DNA of 64,000 bases from Bryobacterales bacterium (GTDB taxonomy: Bacteria; Acidobacteriota; Terriglobia; Bryobacterales; Bryobacteraceae): assembly GCA_016716385.1 (NCBI GenBank), contig JADJWL010000017.1:1-64000 (forward strand), written 5' to 3'. Positions 8,546-16,166 of this stretch are shown one piece after another. A program made the translations under genes and the position numbers. The stretch's first letter is position 1. The number at the start of each line of letters is the position of its first letter. Below the pieces are notes generated by a model that saw only the letters and a program-made list of their open reading frames with translations, was not told the origin of the DNA and made no database searches.

Positions 8546-9982
8546 ATGTTAACCCCGTCCAAGACAGGATACTCGAAAGCCTTGAAAGTCGGATTCGTCA
8601 GCTTGGGCTGTCCCAAGAACCTTGTCGACAGCGAAGTGATGATGGGCGAACTCGTGGCGCGCGGCCATGAATTGACCCACCGTCCGGATGAGGCGGACGT
8701 GTTGGTGGTCAACACGTGCAGCTTCATCGACCCGGCCAAACAGGAATCGGTCGACACGATTCTCGAGATGGCTGAATACAAGAAAACGGGACGCGCGCAG
8801 CGCCTCGTCGTCGCAGGTTGCCTGGTCGAGCGCTTCCGCGGCGACATCCGCGGGCAGATTCCCGAAGTCGACGCGCTGGTCGGCACCAACGAACTGGGCC
8901 AGATCATCGCGGCGTGCGAGGGAGAGGGCGTCCGGGGAGGCGCTGATCCATACCTGTACCACGACCTGACGCCGCGTGTGCTGGCGACGCCGAAACATTA
9001 CGCCTACGTCAAGATCGCCGAAGGGTGCGACCATCCGTGCTCATTCTGCGTCATCCCGCAGTACCGGGGCGCATTCCGCAGCCGCCGCTTCGAATCGGTG
9101 ATCGCCGAGGCCACGCGCCTGTTCGCGCTGGGCGTCCGCGAGATTAACCTGATCGGCCAGGATACGACCTGCTACGGCGAGGACTTCGGGCTCAAGGACG
9201 GCCTCGCTCTGCTGCTCGAGCGCCTGGCCGGCATCGAGACCAGTCACGCCAAGTGGATCCGCTTCCTCTATGCGTATCCGAACAAGGTGACCCAGCGCCT
9301 GCTCGATACCCTGGCCGCGCACGACTCGCTCGTCAAATACATCGACATGCCCCTGCAGCACGCCAGCGCCGCGGTCCTCAAGCGGATGAAGCGCGGCGCT
9401 TCGGGCGACATCTTCCTCAAGCTGATCGAGCGAATCCGGCGGACCATCCCGGGCGTTGCGATCCGCACGAGCTTCATCGTGGGATTTCCCGGCGAGACCG
9501 AAGAAGACTTCGAAGTGCTCTGCGATTTCGTGAGAGAAGCTCAGTTCGACCGGCTGGGTGTCTTCCGCTACTCCGACGAAGATACCAGCCGGAGCTATGC
9601 GCTCGACGGCAAGGTGGACGGCCGCACCACGTACCGGAGGCAGCGCAAGCTGATGGCGCTCCAGCGGCGGATCGCGCGCGCCCGGAACCGGCGGCTGGTG
9701 GGACGCACCCTGGACGTTCTCGTCGAGGGACCTTCAGCCGAAACCGACCTGCTTTGGGAAGCTCGCCAGTCCGGTCAGGCGCCCGAAATCGACGGGCTGA
9801 CGCTGGTGAATGATTTCGACGCCCGGCCGCCGAAGGCGGGCGAATTCCGGAAACTGATGGTGACCGAGGCGCACGACTACGATGTCGTTGGACGGCTGCT
9901 GGAGCCCGATGAAGAGCCACCCATGTTGCGCGCCGGCGGTCCGGCGCTGGTGCAGATCGCTCCGGCCGCCCTGGCCGTATGA
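8546..9982 (+). CDS. rimO: ribosomal protein uS12 (S12) methylthiotransferase RimO
   Basis: This radical-SAM enzyme adds a methylthio group to the conserved Asp of ribosomal protein S12. It has the N-terminal UPF0004 domain (VGFVSLGCPKNLVDSEV), the radical-SAM cluster Cys161/Cys165/Cys168 (CDHPCSFC), and a C-terminal TRAM domain. The family sequence usually begins just before VGFVSLGCPKN, so a TTG at 8582 with AGGA upstream is a serious alternative to the ATG at 8546. It leads an operon whose next gene, yacG, overlaps its stop codon. Confidence 0.93.
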   Translation: MLTPSKTGYSKALKVGFVSLGCPKNLVDSEVMMGELVARGHELTHRPDEADVLVVNTCSFIDPAKQESVDTILEMAEYKKTGRAQRLVVAGCLVERFRGDIRGQIPEVDALVGTNELGQIIAACEGEGVRGGADPYLYHDLTPRVLATPKHYAYVKIAEGCDHPCSFCVIPQYRGAFRSRRFESVIAEATRLFALGVREINLIGQDTTCYGEDFGLKDGLALLLERLAGIETSHAKWIRFLYAYPNKVTQRLLDTLAAHDSLVKYIDMPLQHASAAVLKRMKRGASGDIFLKLIERIRRTIPGVAIRTSFIVGFPGETEEDFEVLCDFVREAQFDRLGVFRYSDEDTSRSYALDGKVDGRTTYRRQRKLMALQRRIARARNRRLVGRTLDVLVEGPSAETDLLWEARQSGQAPEIDGLTLVNDFDARPPKAGEFRKLMVTEAHDYDVVGRLLEPDEEPPMLRAGGPALVQIAPAALAV

Positions 9983-10140
9983 TGAAGTGTCCGGTATGCA
10001 ACAAGCCGGTGGAGCGTTCGAATCCCGAGTACCCGTTCTGTTCCGAGCGCTGCCGGATGATTGACCTCGGCAACTGGGCGATGGGCAGATACGCCATACC
10101 CGGCGAACCTTTGGAGCCGCCGGACGACGAGGAAGAATGA
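9982..10140 (+). CDS. yacG: DNA gyrase inhibitor YacG-like zinc-finger protein
   Basis: This 52-residue protein has four cysteines as CPVC and FCSERC, the YacG zinc-finger signature, followed by RMIDLGNWAMGRYAIPGEP, the conserved body of the family, and an acidic tail (EEE). In E. coli YacG binds GyrB and inhibits gyrase; the role here is inferred. The start overlaps the rimO stop in ATGATGA, so ATG at 9979 is also possible. Its stop overlaps the pgpA start. It is well below the usual size cutoff for automatic gene calls. Confidence 0.9.
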   Translation: MKCPVCNKPVERSNPEYPFCSERCRMIDLGNWAMGRYAIPGEPLEPPDDEEE

Positions 10141-10601
10141 CGCGCGCCGCACAGCTTCTGGCAGTCTGGTTCGGCTGCGGCTGGGCGCCCAAGGCCCCCG
10201 GCACCGCGGGATCGCTCGGAGCCTTGGCGGTCGCTTGGCCGCTGGCCGCGTACGCCGGCTGGGCGCCGTGGCACTTCGCCGTGCTGGCGGGAGCGATGAC
10301 GCTGCCGGCCATCTGGGCGGCGGGTGTCGAAGCCCGGACGAGCGGACGTAAGGATCCGGGCCAGGTTGTCGTCGATGAAGTCGTCGGGCAGTGGGTGGCG
10401 CTGGCGGGCGTCCGTGATTTCGGCTGGAAGAACTGGCTGGCGGCGTTCCTGCTCTTCCGCCTGTTCGATATCGTGAAGCCGTCACCCGTCCGCCAGTTGG
10501 AGGCGCTCCCCGGTGGAACCGGTATCGTAGCCGACGATCTGATGGCGGGCGCGTATGCCGCACTTGTCTTAATTCTGATGGGATGGTTCAATCTGTATTG
10601 A
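10137..10601 (+). CDS. pgpA: phosphatidylglycerophosphatase A
   Basis: This 154-residue inner-membrane enzyme dephosphorylates phosphatidylglycerol phosphate in phospholipid synthesis. It shows the PgpA signatures: PGTAGSLGAL near the N terminus, GQVVVDEVVGQWVAL with the conserved acidic pair, FRLFDIVKPSPV, and GGTGIVADDLMAG before a final hydrophobic helix. It starts at an ATG overlapping the yacG stop (ATGA), indicating translational coupling inside the rimO-cinA operon. Length and motif order are normal for the family. Confidence 0.93.
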   Translation: MTRAAQLLAVWFGCGWAPKAPGTAGSLGALAVAWPLAAYAGWAPWHFAVLAGAMTLPAIWAAGVEARTSGRKDPGQVVVDEVVGQWVALAGVRDFGWKNWLAAFLLFRLFDIVKPSPVRQLEALPGGTGIVADDLMAGAYAALVLILMGWFNLY

Positions 10602-10603
10602 CT

Positions 10604-11632
10604 ATGGCAGCGGGGAAGAACTCACCGGATCGTCCTCAGATCGAGCAGGTTTCGCCGGCGGCGGCAATCGCCGGGGGAGAGTTGCAGATCCGGGGCAAGG
10701 GGTTTGCGCGGCATGAATGGCCCCGCGTGACCATCGGCGACATTGCCGCTCCTCTCATGATCGGCTCCGACTCGTTTGTGATCGCGCGCGTTCCGGAGGG
10801 GGCTTCAGCCGGAGAGCTCGTGATCAATAGCGGCGAAAAGTCGAGTGAAATCTACGCCTGCGACATCGGCATTCCGATCGCCGAGGGACTCCACCCGGTC
10901 GCCAACCCGGCGGTCGACGCGTTCGGCAACGTCTTCACGACGTTCAGTGGCTCGCGCGGGCAGAAGGTCCCGGTGGCGGTCTACAAGATCGACCTCAGCT
11001 ACCAGATGCAGCCGTTCATCAACGACCTGATGAACGCCACGGGCCTGGTCTTTGACCGCCAGGGCATGCTCTACGTCACGAGCCGTTTCGACGGCATGGT
11101 CTACCAGGCGACCCCGGGCGGCAACATGTCCGTCTACGTCGAGGGGATGGGCGTGGCGACCGGCATCTGCTTCGATCCCGAAGGCAACATGTACGTGGGT
11201 GACCGCAGCGGCACCATCTTCAAGATCAATTCCGAGCGGCAGATTTTCGTGTTCGCCACGATGGAGCCTTCGATCGCCGCCTATCATCTGGCGTTCGGTC
11301 CGGACAACAACCTCTACGTCACCGGACCCACCACCTCCAGCTTCGATTGCGTCCACCGCATCAACCCGGAGGGTGAGGTCGAGATTTTTTATCGCGGTCT
11401 GGGACGCCCGCAGGGCATCGCCTTCGACGAGAACGACAACCTGTATGTCGCGGCTTCGCTCGGCGGACGCCGCGGTGTGGTGCGGATCACGCAGGACCGC
11501 GCGGCGGACCTGTTCCTGTCGGGACCGGGCGTCGTCGGGCTTGCCTTTACCCCGTCGAAAGCGATGGTTGTGACGACGACGAACATGGTCTACCGCGTCG
11601 ATGTGGGCGTCAAGGGCCGGCCGCTCGCATGA
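10604..11632 (+). CDS. IPT/TIG-domain plus NHL-like beta-propeller protein
   Basis: This 342-residue protein starts with an IPT/TIG immunoglobulin-like domain at about residues 12-90 (IEQVSPAAAIAGGELQIRG). It continues with NHL/SMP-30-like propeller blades, each with a D-x-x-G-N-[LM]-Y-V pattern (FDPEGNMYVGD, FGPDNNLYVTG, FDENDNLYVAA). There is no signal peptide, which is unusual because such proteins are generally exported. The ATG at 10604 lies two bases after the pgpA stop; an ATG at 10583 inside pgpA is possible. The stop overlaps the cinA start. Its function in this housekeeping operon is unknown; a lactonase-like or binding role is possible. Confidence 0.8.
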   Translation: MAAGKNSPDRPQIEQVSPAAAIAGGELQIRGKGFARHEWPRVTIGDIAAPLMIGSDSFVIARVPEGASAGELVINSGEKSSEIYACDIGIPIAEGLHPVANPAVDAFGNVFTTFSGSRGQKVPVAVYKIDLSYQMQPFINDLMNATGLVFDRQGMLYVTSRFDGMVYQATPGGNMSVYVEGMGVATGICFDPEGNMYVGDRSGTIFKINSERQIFVFATMEPSIAAYHLAFGPDNNLYVTGPTTSSFDCVHRINPEGEVEIFYRGLGRPQGIAFDENDNLYVAASLGGRRGVVRITQDRAADLFLSGPGVVGLAFTPSKAMVVTTTNMVYRVDVGVKGRPLA

Positions 11633-12867
11633 ACGCGGAGATTATCGCGGTCGGCTCTGAACTCCTGACGCACCAACGAATCGATACCAACTCTCTGTTC
11701 CTCACCGAGGAATTGAACAAGTTGGGCATCGAACTGGTGGCGAAGTGCGTCGTGGGCGACGACCGTGAGCGTCTGGCCGACGCCATCCGCCGCGCGATGG
11801 GGCGCTCCGAAGTGGTCATTCTGAGCGGGGGACTGGGTCCCACCGAAGACGACGTCACCCGCGACGCCGCCGCCCTGGCGCTTGACCGCCGGCTGATCTT
11901 TCAAACCGAAGTGGTCGACCAGATGGAGAGGCGGTTCCGCGCCATGGGCCGGACCATGGCCGAGATCAACCGCCGCCAGGCCTTTGTGATCGAGGGCGCG
12001 GACATGCTGCCGAACGATCGGGGGACCGCCCCGGGGCAGTGGATTGAAGATGCCGGACGCTATCTCATGCTGCTCCCCGGACCGCCGGGTGAACTGAAGC
12101 CGATGTTCACGCGGCAGTGCGTCCCGCGGCTGTCCCGCGTCGCACCGCGCGAAGTGATCCGGACGCTCGTCCTGCGCGTGGCCGGCATGCCCGAGTCCGA
12201 AGTCGACCAGTTGATCGCGCCCATCTACACGAAGTTCACGAATCCCGTCACGACGATCCTGGCGGCGGCGAACGATATCCAGGTCCACCTGCGCGCCCGC
12301 TGCGCCACGGAAGCCGAAGCCATGCAACTGCTGGCCGATGCCGGAGGACCCATCGAACTGCTCCTTGGCGACCGGATCTACTCACGGAACGGCGATCCGC
12401 TGGAGGTGGTCGTGGGGAGTTTGCTGAAGCAGCACAAGACAACCCTGGCCGTGGCGGAGAGTTGCACCGGCGGTCTGCTGTCGGAGCTGATCACAGCGGT
12501 GCCGGGAAGTTCGGAGTACTTTCTCGGCGGCCTCGTGACGTATTCCGAGGCCCTGAAGATCGACCTGCTGGGAGTCAGCCCGGAAATGCTCGAAACGCAC
12601 GGCGCGGTGAGCGACGAAGTCGCCGAAGCCATGGCGGCGGGCGTCCGGCGCCGCACCGGAGCAGGCTATGCTCTCGCCGTCACGGGCTACGCGGGTCCAT
12701 CTACGGGCGCGGAGAAGAAGCCTGTTGGGACGGTCTCGCTCGCGGTGGCCGATGCCGCCGGAACCCGGACAGTCAACCGCCAGATCCTCGGAGACCGGGA
12801 GCGCGTCCGCCGCTTCGCCTGCCACATCGCGATGGACCTGCTGCGCCGGCGCATGCTCGGGTTGTAA
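11629..12867 (+). CDS. cinA: CinA family nicotinamide-nucleotide amidohydrolase
   Basis: This 412-residue protein has the two-domain CinA layout. The N-terminal molybdopterin-binding-like domain contains AVGSELL and LSGGLGPTEDDVTRDA. The C-terminal CinA amidase domain contains AESCTGGLLSELITAVPGSS, FLGGLVTYS and AVTGYAGPS. The C-terminal domain deamidates NMN to nicotinate mononucleotide in NAD recycling; the N-terminal domain in relatives has ADP-ribose pyrophosphatase activity. The start overlaps the upstream stop (ATGA). It is the last gene of the rimO operon and converges with the beta-helix gene two bases later. Confidence 0.93.
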   Translation: MNAEIIAVGSELLTHQRIDTNSLFLTEELNKLGIELVAKCVVGDDRERLADAIRRAMGRSEVVILSGGLGPTEDDVTRDAAALALDRRLIFQTEVVDQMERRFRAMGRTMAEINRRQAFVIEGADMLPNDRGTAPGQWIEDAGRYLMLLPGPPGELKPMFTRQCVPRLSRVAPREVIRTLVLRVAGMPESEVDQLIAPIYTKFTNPVTTILAAANDIQVHLRARCATEAEAMQLLADAGGPIELLLGDRIYSRNGDPLEVVVGSLLKQHKTTLAVAESCTGGLLSELITAVPGSSEYFLGGLVTYSEALKIDLLGVSPEMLETHGAVSDEVAEAMAAGVRRRTGAGYALAVTGYAGPSTGAEKKPVGTVSLAVADAAGTRTVNRQILGDRERVRRFACHIAMDLLRRRMLGL

Positions 12868-12868
12868 C

Positions 12869-14221
12869 TCAACGTTCGATCGTCGCGGTGCCCGGCTCGG
12901 CGTCGACCGTGCCCGCCAGGAGGCTCCCACGGACGATGTTGTTCCGGCCTCCGCGGACGCGCAGGGCCACGAACTCTCCCGCATCGTTCTCCATGCGGCA
13001 ATTCGAAACGCGCACGCCTTCGGAATGGTCGAGCAGGAGCGCCGCCTTCTGCGAATTGAGCAGCACCGTGTCCGATACTTCGGCGCGCCGGCAGCGCCGC
13101 AGCACGAGCGCCGCCTCGGCGTGCAGCGTCGTCTGCATGTGCAGCCCGCGCACGGCGACGTCGCGGCAATCGGCGAATACGACGTGCCCGAGGCTCTCCG
13201 TGTCGCGGTAGTCCGGATTGCGGTCCATGATGTTGGCCGACAGCACGATGTCCGAGCTGTACTCCACCAGCACATTGGCGTCCTTGCCCTCCCAGAACGT
13301 ATTGCCCGCGATCACGACGCCGCGGGCGTAGCGCAGGTGGACATTCACCCCAACGTCGGAGAACGCGTTGTTCGCAATCGAAAAGAACCCGGCACGGTGC
13401 GCGCGTTCGGCGCTTTGGCCCACCATCCGGATATTGGCCGATCCCGCCGCGGCTTTCGTGTGCTGGAGCGTGCACCCGATGATGGCCCCCTCCCGCACCG
13501 CGCCTGCGCCGGTGTCGATATCGACGTTGGCCGCGGGCGGACCTTCCGGATCCATGTTGCCCTCGATGTCGCACGAGCCGATCTGGAGGTTGCGGATCTG
13601 CCCGCCCCGGATCACGATGCCGCCGCGGCGGTTATAGCTGATGTGGCAGTTGGCGATATTGACCTGGTGGAGGTCCAGTTGATCGAACAGGATCCCGGGG
13701 CCCCGGTTGTTGTAAATGTGGCACTCGGAGACGATCACGTTGCGGTTGCGCCCGGTCAGCACCATCGCGTCGCGCGTCTCGCGGATCACGAGGCGCGTGA
13801 ATGTGGCCTGCATCGTTCCTTCGAGCCGGATGCCGCCCGCCTCGGGATGAGCGCCCACGATCTCCAGGCCATCGATGAGCGGCGTGCGTTCGCGCCGCCA
13901 GACGCCTTCGTGCACGGTGGAGGGGCCGGCGGTCCCCTTGTGCGTGCCGGTGATCCGCAGCGCCGGACCCGCGCCCGCCATGACAAGCGTCGCCTCGGCG
14001 CCGGAGAGCGCCAGCGGCCCGGCGCGGTCGAGCCGGATTTCGATGGGCCTGGTGATGCGGAAGCGTCCCGGAGGCAGGCGGAAATCGGGAGCGCGGGTGT
14101 CCGCCCAGCGTTGGAGGGCGGCTGTTTCGTCGGTCTGGCCGTCGCCCTTGAGGGCTGGAGGCGTCTGTCCGAGGGCCGCCAGCGGCGCCCCGGCCAGCAA
14201 GAGCATCTGCCGTCTGTGCAT
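12869..14221 (-). CDS. exported right-handed parallel beta-helix protein
   Basis: This 450-residue protein has a signal peptide (MHRRQMLLLAGAPLAALG), then GDGQTDETAALQRWAD, which is the usual entry of pectate-lyase-type beta-helix proteins. Many short coils with Asn ladders follow (CHIYNNRGPGI, CHISYNRRGGIVIRGG, CDIEGN). It probably binds or cleaves a polysaccharide outside the cytoplasm; no catalytic residues can be assigned. ATG at 14221 is chosen for the signal peptide; ATG at 14242 would add seven residues. A TAGAAT hexamer at 14233-14238 on this strand ends 11 bases before the start codon. The interval 14222-14375 holds no other gene. Confidence 0.75.
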   Translation of the reverse strand: MHRRQMLLLAGAPLAALGQTPPALKGDGQTDETAALQRWADTRAPDFRLPPGRFRITRPIEIRLDRAGPLALSGAEATLVMAGAGPALRITGTHKGTAGPSTVHEGVWRRERTPLIDGLEIVGAHPEAGGIRLEGTMQATFTRLVIRETRDAMVLTGRNRNVIVSECHIYNNRGPGILFDQLDLHQVNIANCHISYNRRGGIVIRGGQIRNLQIGSCDIEGNMDPEGPPAANVDIDTGAGAVREGAIIGCTLQHTKAAAGSANIRMVGQSAERAHRAGFFSIANNAFSDVGVNVHLRYARGVVIAGNTFWEGKDANVLVEYSSDIVLSANIMDRNPDYRDTESLGHVVFADCRDVAVRGLHMQTTLHAEAALVLRRCRRAEVSDTVLLNSQKAALLLDHSEGVRVSNCRMENDAGEFVALRVRGGRNNIVRGSLLAGTVDAEPGTATIER

Positions 14222-14375
14222 CGAGACCGCCGATTCTACCATGGGGCGGGACCACCGTCCTCCCACGCGGGGCATATCAGGGTCGGGCGTCTTTCCTTGC
14301 CACAGGATGACCGGCTATGGCGCACTAGCGTATGGACCGCCAGTCACCACGACGGAACAGTGCTTCAAGACGCAG

Positions 14376-15350
14376 TCAGCGTACCGAAACCCAGACTAGC
14401 TCCGGCAAGGACCGGCTCATAACCAGCGAGAGCCCATCCGTGCCAAGAAATGTTGCGAATCCGATCTTCGTCCCGGCCGGAACCCAGACTCCCGTGGTCC
14501 GGTCCAAACGGAAAGTGCGCGAACCGGACGGCGCTCTGAATGTCGAGACGTAGACGTCGCCGGCACTGGACAGCGCGGATCGCACGCAGTCTCCATCCGC
14601 AATCGGCCAGCGCCCGATTATGTCACCGGCCAGCGAGAGTTCCACATATTCCCCGTGCGACTGAGTATAGAGACCGATCCGGTCTGGCCCGGCTGTCAAG
14701 ATAGCTCTAGCGGCCGGGTGGACGAAGGGGCGCGATCGAGGCGAAGCGCTGCTGAAAGGTAGAAATCCGGAAACTGGCAGGATCGATCGTATCAAGCTCC
14801 CGAATGGCGCATAGATCCGGATGACGGCATGCCCGGGAGCGGGCAATTCGTCCTCCGCGCGGTCCCAGCCAAGCGCCCACACGTTTCCGTCGGGCGAAAA
14901 ACAGACTCGCCTGGGGTAAAACGTGCCTGTACGCACAATGTGAGCTCGACCTTCCCCGAGCCAGGCGATGAATCCGGACTGGGCGCCATCCTGCCGGCTC
15001 GCCGCCCCGCCCACAGCAAACTGTTGGCTGTGGGGATGGGAACTCACGTCGTAGAACTCCGTTGCACTGGCCTCCGGCACAGCCAGACTCAGGTGCAGCG
15101 CAACGGATCCCGAGGCGTCATAAGTTTTGATCTCTCGTTCAAGCGGGTGCCAGCTCAGCAACTTCCCGTTCTCCCACTTCGGCACGGGACGGTCATTGAA
15201 GTTCGCCTGGACGATGGTAGTGCGTTCGATTTGTCCAAGCATCCATAGTGAGTTGGCGAAACCAGCCGGAAGACTGCAGGCGAACGCCAAGGCAATGGCA
15301 GTCCAGCCGGTTCGACTTACACGGAAGGAACTCAAAGATCTGTGTTGCAT
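14376..15350 (-). CDS. exported protein of unknown function, probable beta-propeller
   Basis: This 324-residue protein has an N-terminal membrane or signal segment (GWTAIALAFACSLPAGFA). The body has repeated short beta-like stretches such as VCFSPDGNVWALGWD, AVIRIYAPFGSLIRS and GDVYVSTFRAPSG, suggesting a WD/NHL-like propeller, though no family can be named. The ATG at 15350 lies 16 bases upstream of the stop of the Cys-rich gene at 15332-15583, so the genes overlap and are probably translated together. Base composition is visibly less GC-rich than in neighbouring genes. Confidence 0.6.
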   Translation of the reverse strand: MQHRSLSSFRVSRTGWTAIALAFACSLPAGFANSLWMLGQIERTTIVQANFNDRPVPKWENGKLLSWHPLEREIKTYDASGSVALHLSLAVPEASATEFYDVSSHPHSQQFAVGGAASRQDGAQSGFIAWLGEGRAHIVRTGTFYPRRVCFSPDGNVWALGWDRAEDELPAPGHAVIRIYAPFGSLIRSILPVSGFLPFSSASPRSRPFVHPAARAILTAGPDRIGLYTQSHGEYVELSLAGDIIGRWPIADGDCVRSALSSAGDVYVSTFRAPSGSRTFRLDRTTGVWVPAGTKIGFATFLGTDGLSLVMSRSLPELVWVSVR

Positions 15351-15583
15351 CGGACCTCCTGACAGCGGCAGTATCCTGATCCGTCCGGGGCAAGGCACAC
15401 ACTGCTACCACTGTATTTCCAGCCAAAATTCGCTATGCCATGCTGAGAAGAGTAGAACGACTCATACATGTCGCTCCCACAGCCAGATCCGCATGATGCA
15501 TAGTAGGACTCCATGTATGCGCCGGCGCAATCTCCACCAGAGCCGCAATCGGCCGCATGGACGTTTGGAAACAGCGCCGCCAA
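15332..15583 (-). CDS. small Cys/Gly-rich protein, possibly the C-terminal part of a frameshifted gene
   Basis: This 83-residue reading frame has eight cysteines (positions 13, 19, 31, 35, 63, 72, 74, 79) and many Gly, Ser and Tyr residues. It has an internal echo: ESYYASCGSGCG resembles ESFYSSQHG. Its only start is a TTG at 15583. The first residues (AALFPNVHAADCG) look like the end of a signal peptide, but a proper hydrophobic core is missing. The other overlapping minus-strand frame (15433-15870) has the good start site and membrane segment, so the two may be one gene split by a frameshift. The stop overlaps the start of the next gene, which supports translation of this frame. Confidence 0.45.
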   Translation of the reverse strand: MAALFPNVHAADCGSGGDCAGAYMESYYASCGSGCGSDMYESFYSSQHGIANFGWKYSGSSVCLAPDGSGYCRCQEVRCNTDL

Positions 15584-15870
15584 GATCGCCCGAAGCCCTG
15601 TTGATCGTCCGGAACCGCAGGGTGAACGCCGCGCATGATTAGGGATAGAGGAGATGACCCAGCAGGCTGAGTTCCGCGAAACTCAAACAGAGACTCAACC
15701 AGAGTTCCATCCTCAGCAGAGATCGATGGGTGAAAATCTTGGGCAGCTACAGCCGCAGGAGCCGGAGGCATCGGGGGCGGCAACTCGTGCGGGCCGAATC
15801 TGGACAGGGTGAGCACAATTCCCAGAAGGCCTAATCCAATTAAAGAGACTGCTAAACCTGATCTGCTCAC
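15433..15870 (-). CDS. putative membrane-anchored protein (N-terminal part of the Cys-rich gene?)
   Basis: A GTG at 15870 is preceded, five bases away, by a perfect AGGAGG, and farther up by TTGACA and an extended -10. The protein starts with a hydrophobic helix (SGLAVSLIGLGLLGIVLTL) and a Pro/Ala-rich linker (PPPMPPAPAAVAAQD), as in a membrane anchor or uncleaved signal. After about residue 90 the sequence stops looking protein-like (RSWRRCFQTS and so on), while the neighbouring frame becomes Cys/Gly-rich and convincing. As it reads it would have 145 residues. The start is well supported and the end is doubtful. Confidence 0.45.
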   Translation of the reverse strand: MSRSGLAVSLIGLGLLGIVLTLSRFGPHELPPPMPPAPAAVAAQDFHPSISAEDGTLVESLFEFRGTQPAGSSPLSLIMRGVHPAVPDDQQGFGRSWRRCFQTSMRPIAALVEIAPAHTWSPTMHHADLAVGATCMSRSTLLSMA

Positions 15871-15875
15871 CGAAG

Positions 15876-15918
15876 CCTCCTGTGAATATTCTTTAGCACC
15901 CAACCCAGCTTCTGTCAA
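15876..15918 (-). promoter_or_regulatory. promoter and ribosome binding site for the gene starting at 15870
   Basis: On the minus strand, TTGACA (15913-15918) is separated by exactly 17 bases from TAAAGA (15890-15895), which is preceded by TG one base away (extended -10). AGGAGG follows at 15876-15881 and the GTG at 15870. Transcription would start near 15883, leaving a leader of about a dozen bases. The 15871-16166 interval between the divergent genes contains no other coding signal apart from this promoter and that of miaB; part of it is AT-rich. Confidence 0.6.
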
Positions 15919-16151
15919 GAAAACATTCTTGGCTAATTTGAAAAATCGTAGAAATGCCCTTCGTGGGGGCGCGGGAGGGAATGCGTAGCCTGCGGCCTGT
16001 CCCGGTGGATGCGAAACGGGCGATATCTGGGAACGGTCCGAATTCACCTGGCTCATGGGCGGCGGCATACTTCTCCAGAGTCGTCTCGCCAGAGGACTGG
16101 GCACGTCAGCCGCAACCCGTAGCCGCGCCAAGCCGGCCTCCGGCGTACCGC

Positions 16152-16157
16152 TATAAT
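16152..16157 (+). promoter_or_regulatory. -10 element of miaB, implying a near-leaderless mRNA
   Basis: A perfect TATAAT ends nine bases before the miaB GTG start. No good -35 hexamer and no Shine-Dalgarno sequence are seen. Start-site spacing rules put transcription about three bases before the start codon. Confidence 0.5.
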
Positions 16158-16166
16158 GGCTGGATA

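Noticed and set aside
15954..16166. Upstream extension of miaB
   Set aside because: The MiaB N terminus fits at GTG 16167; the extension has no protein-like features and would run over the promoter hexamer.
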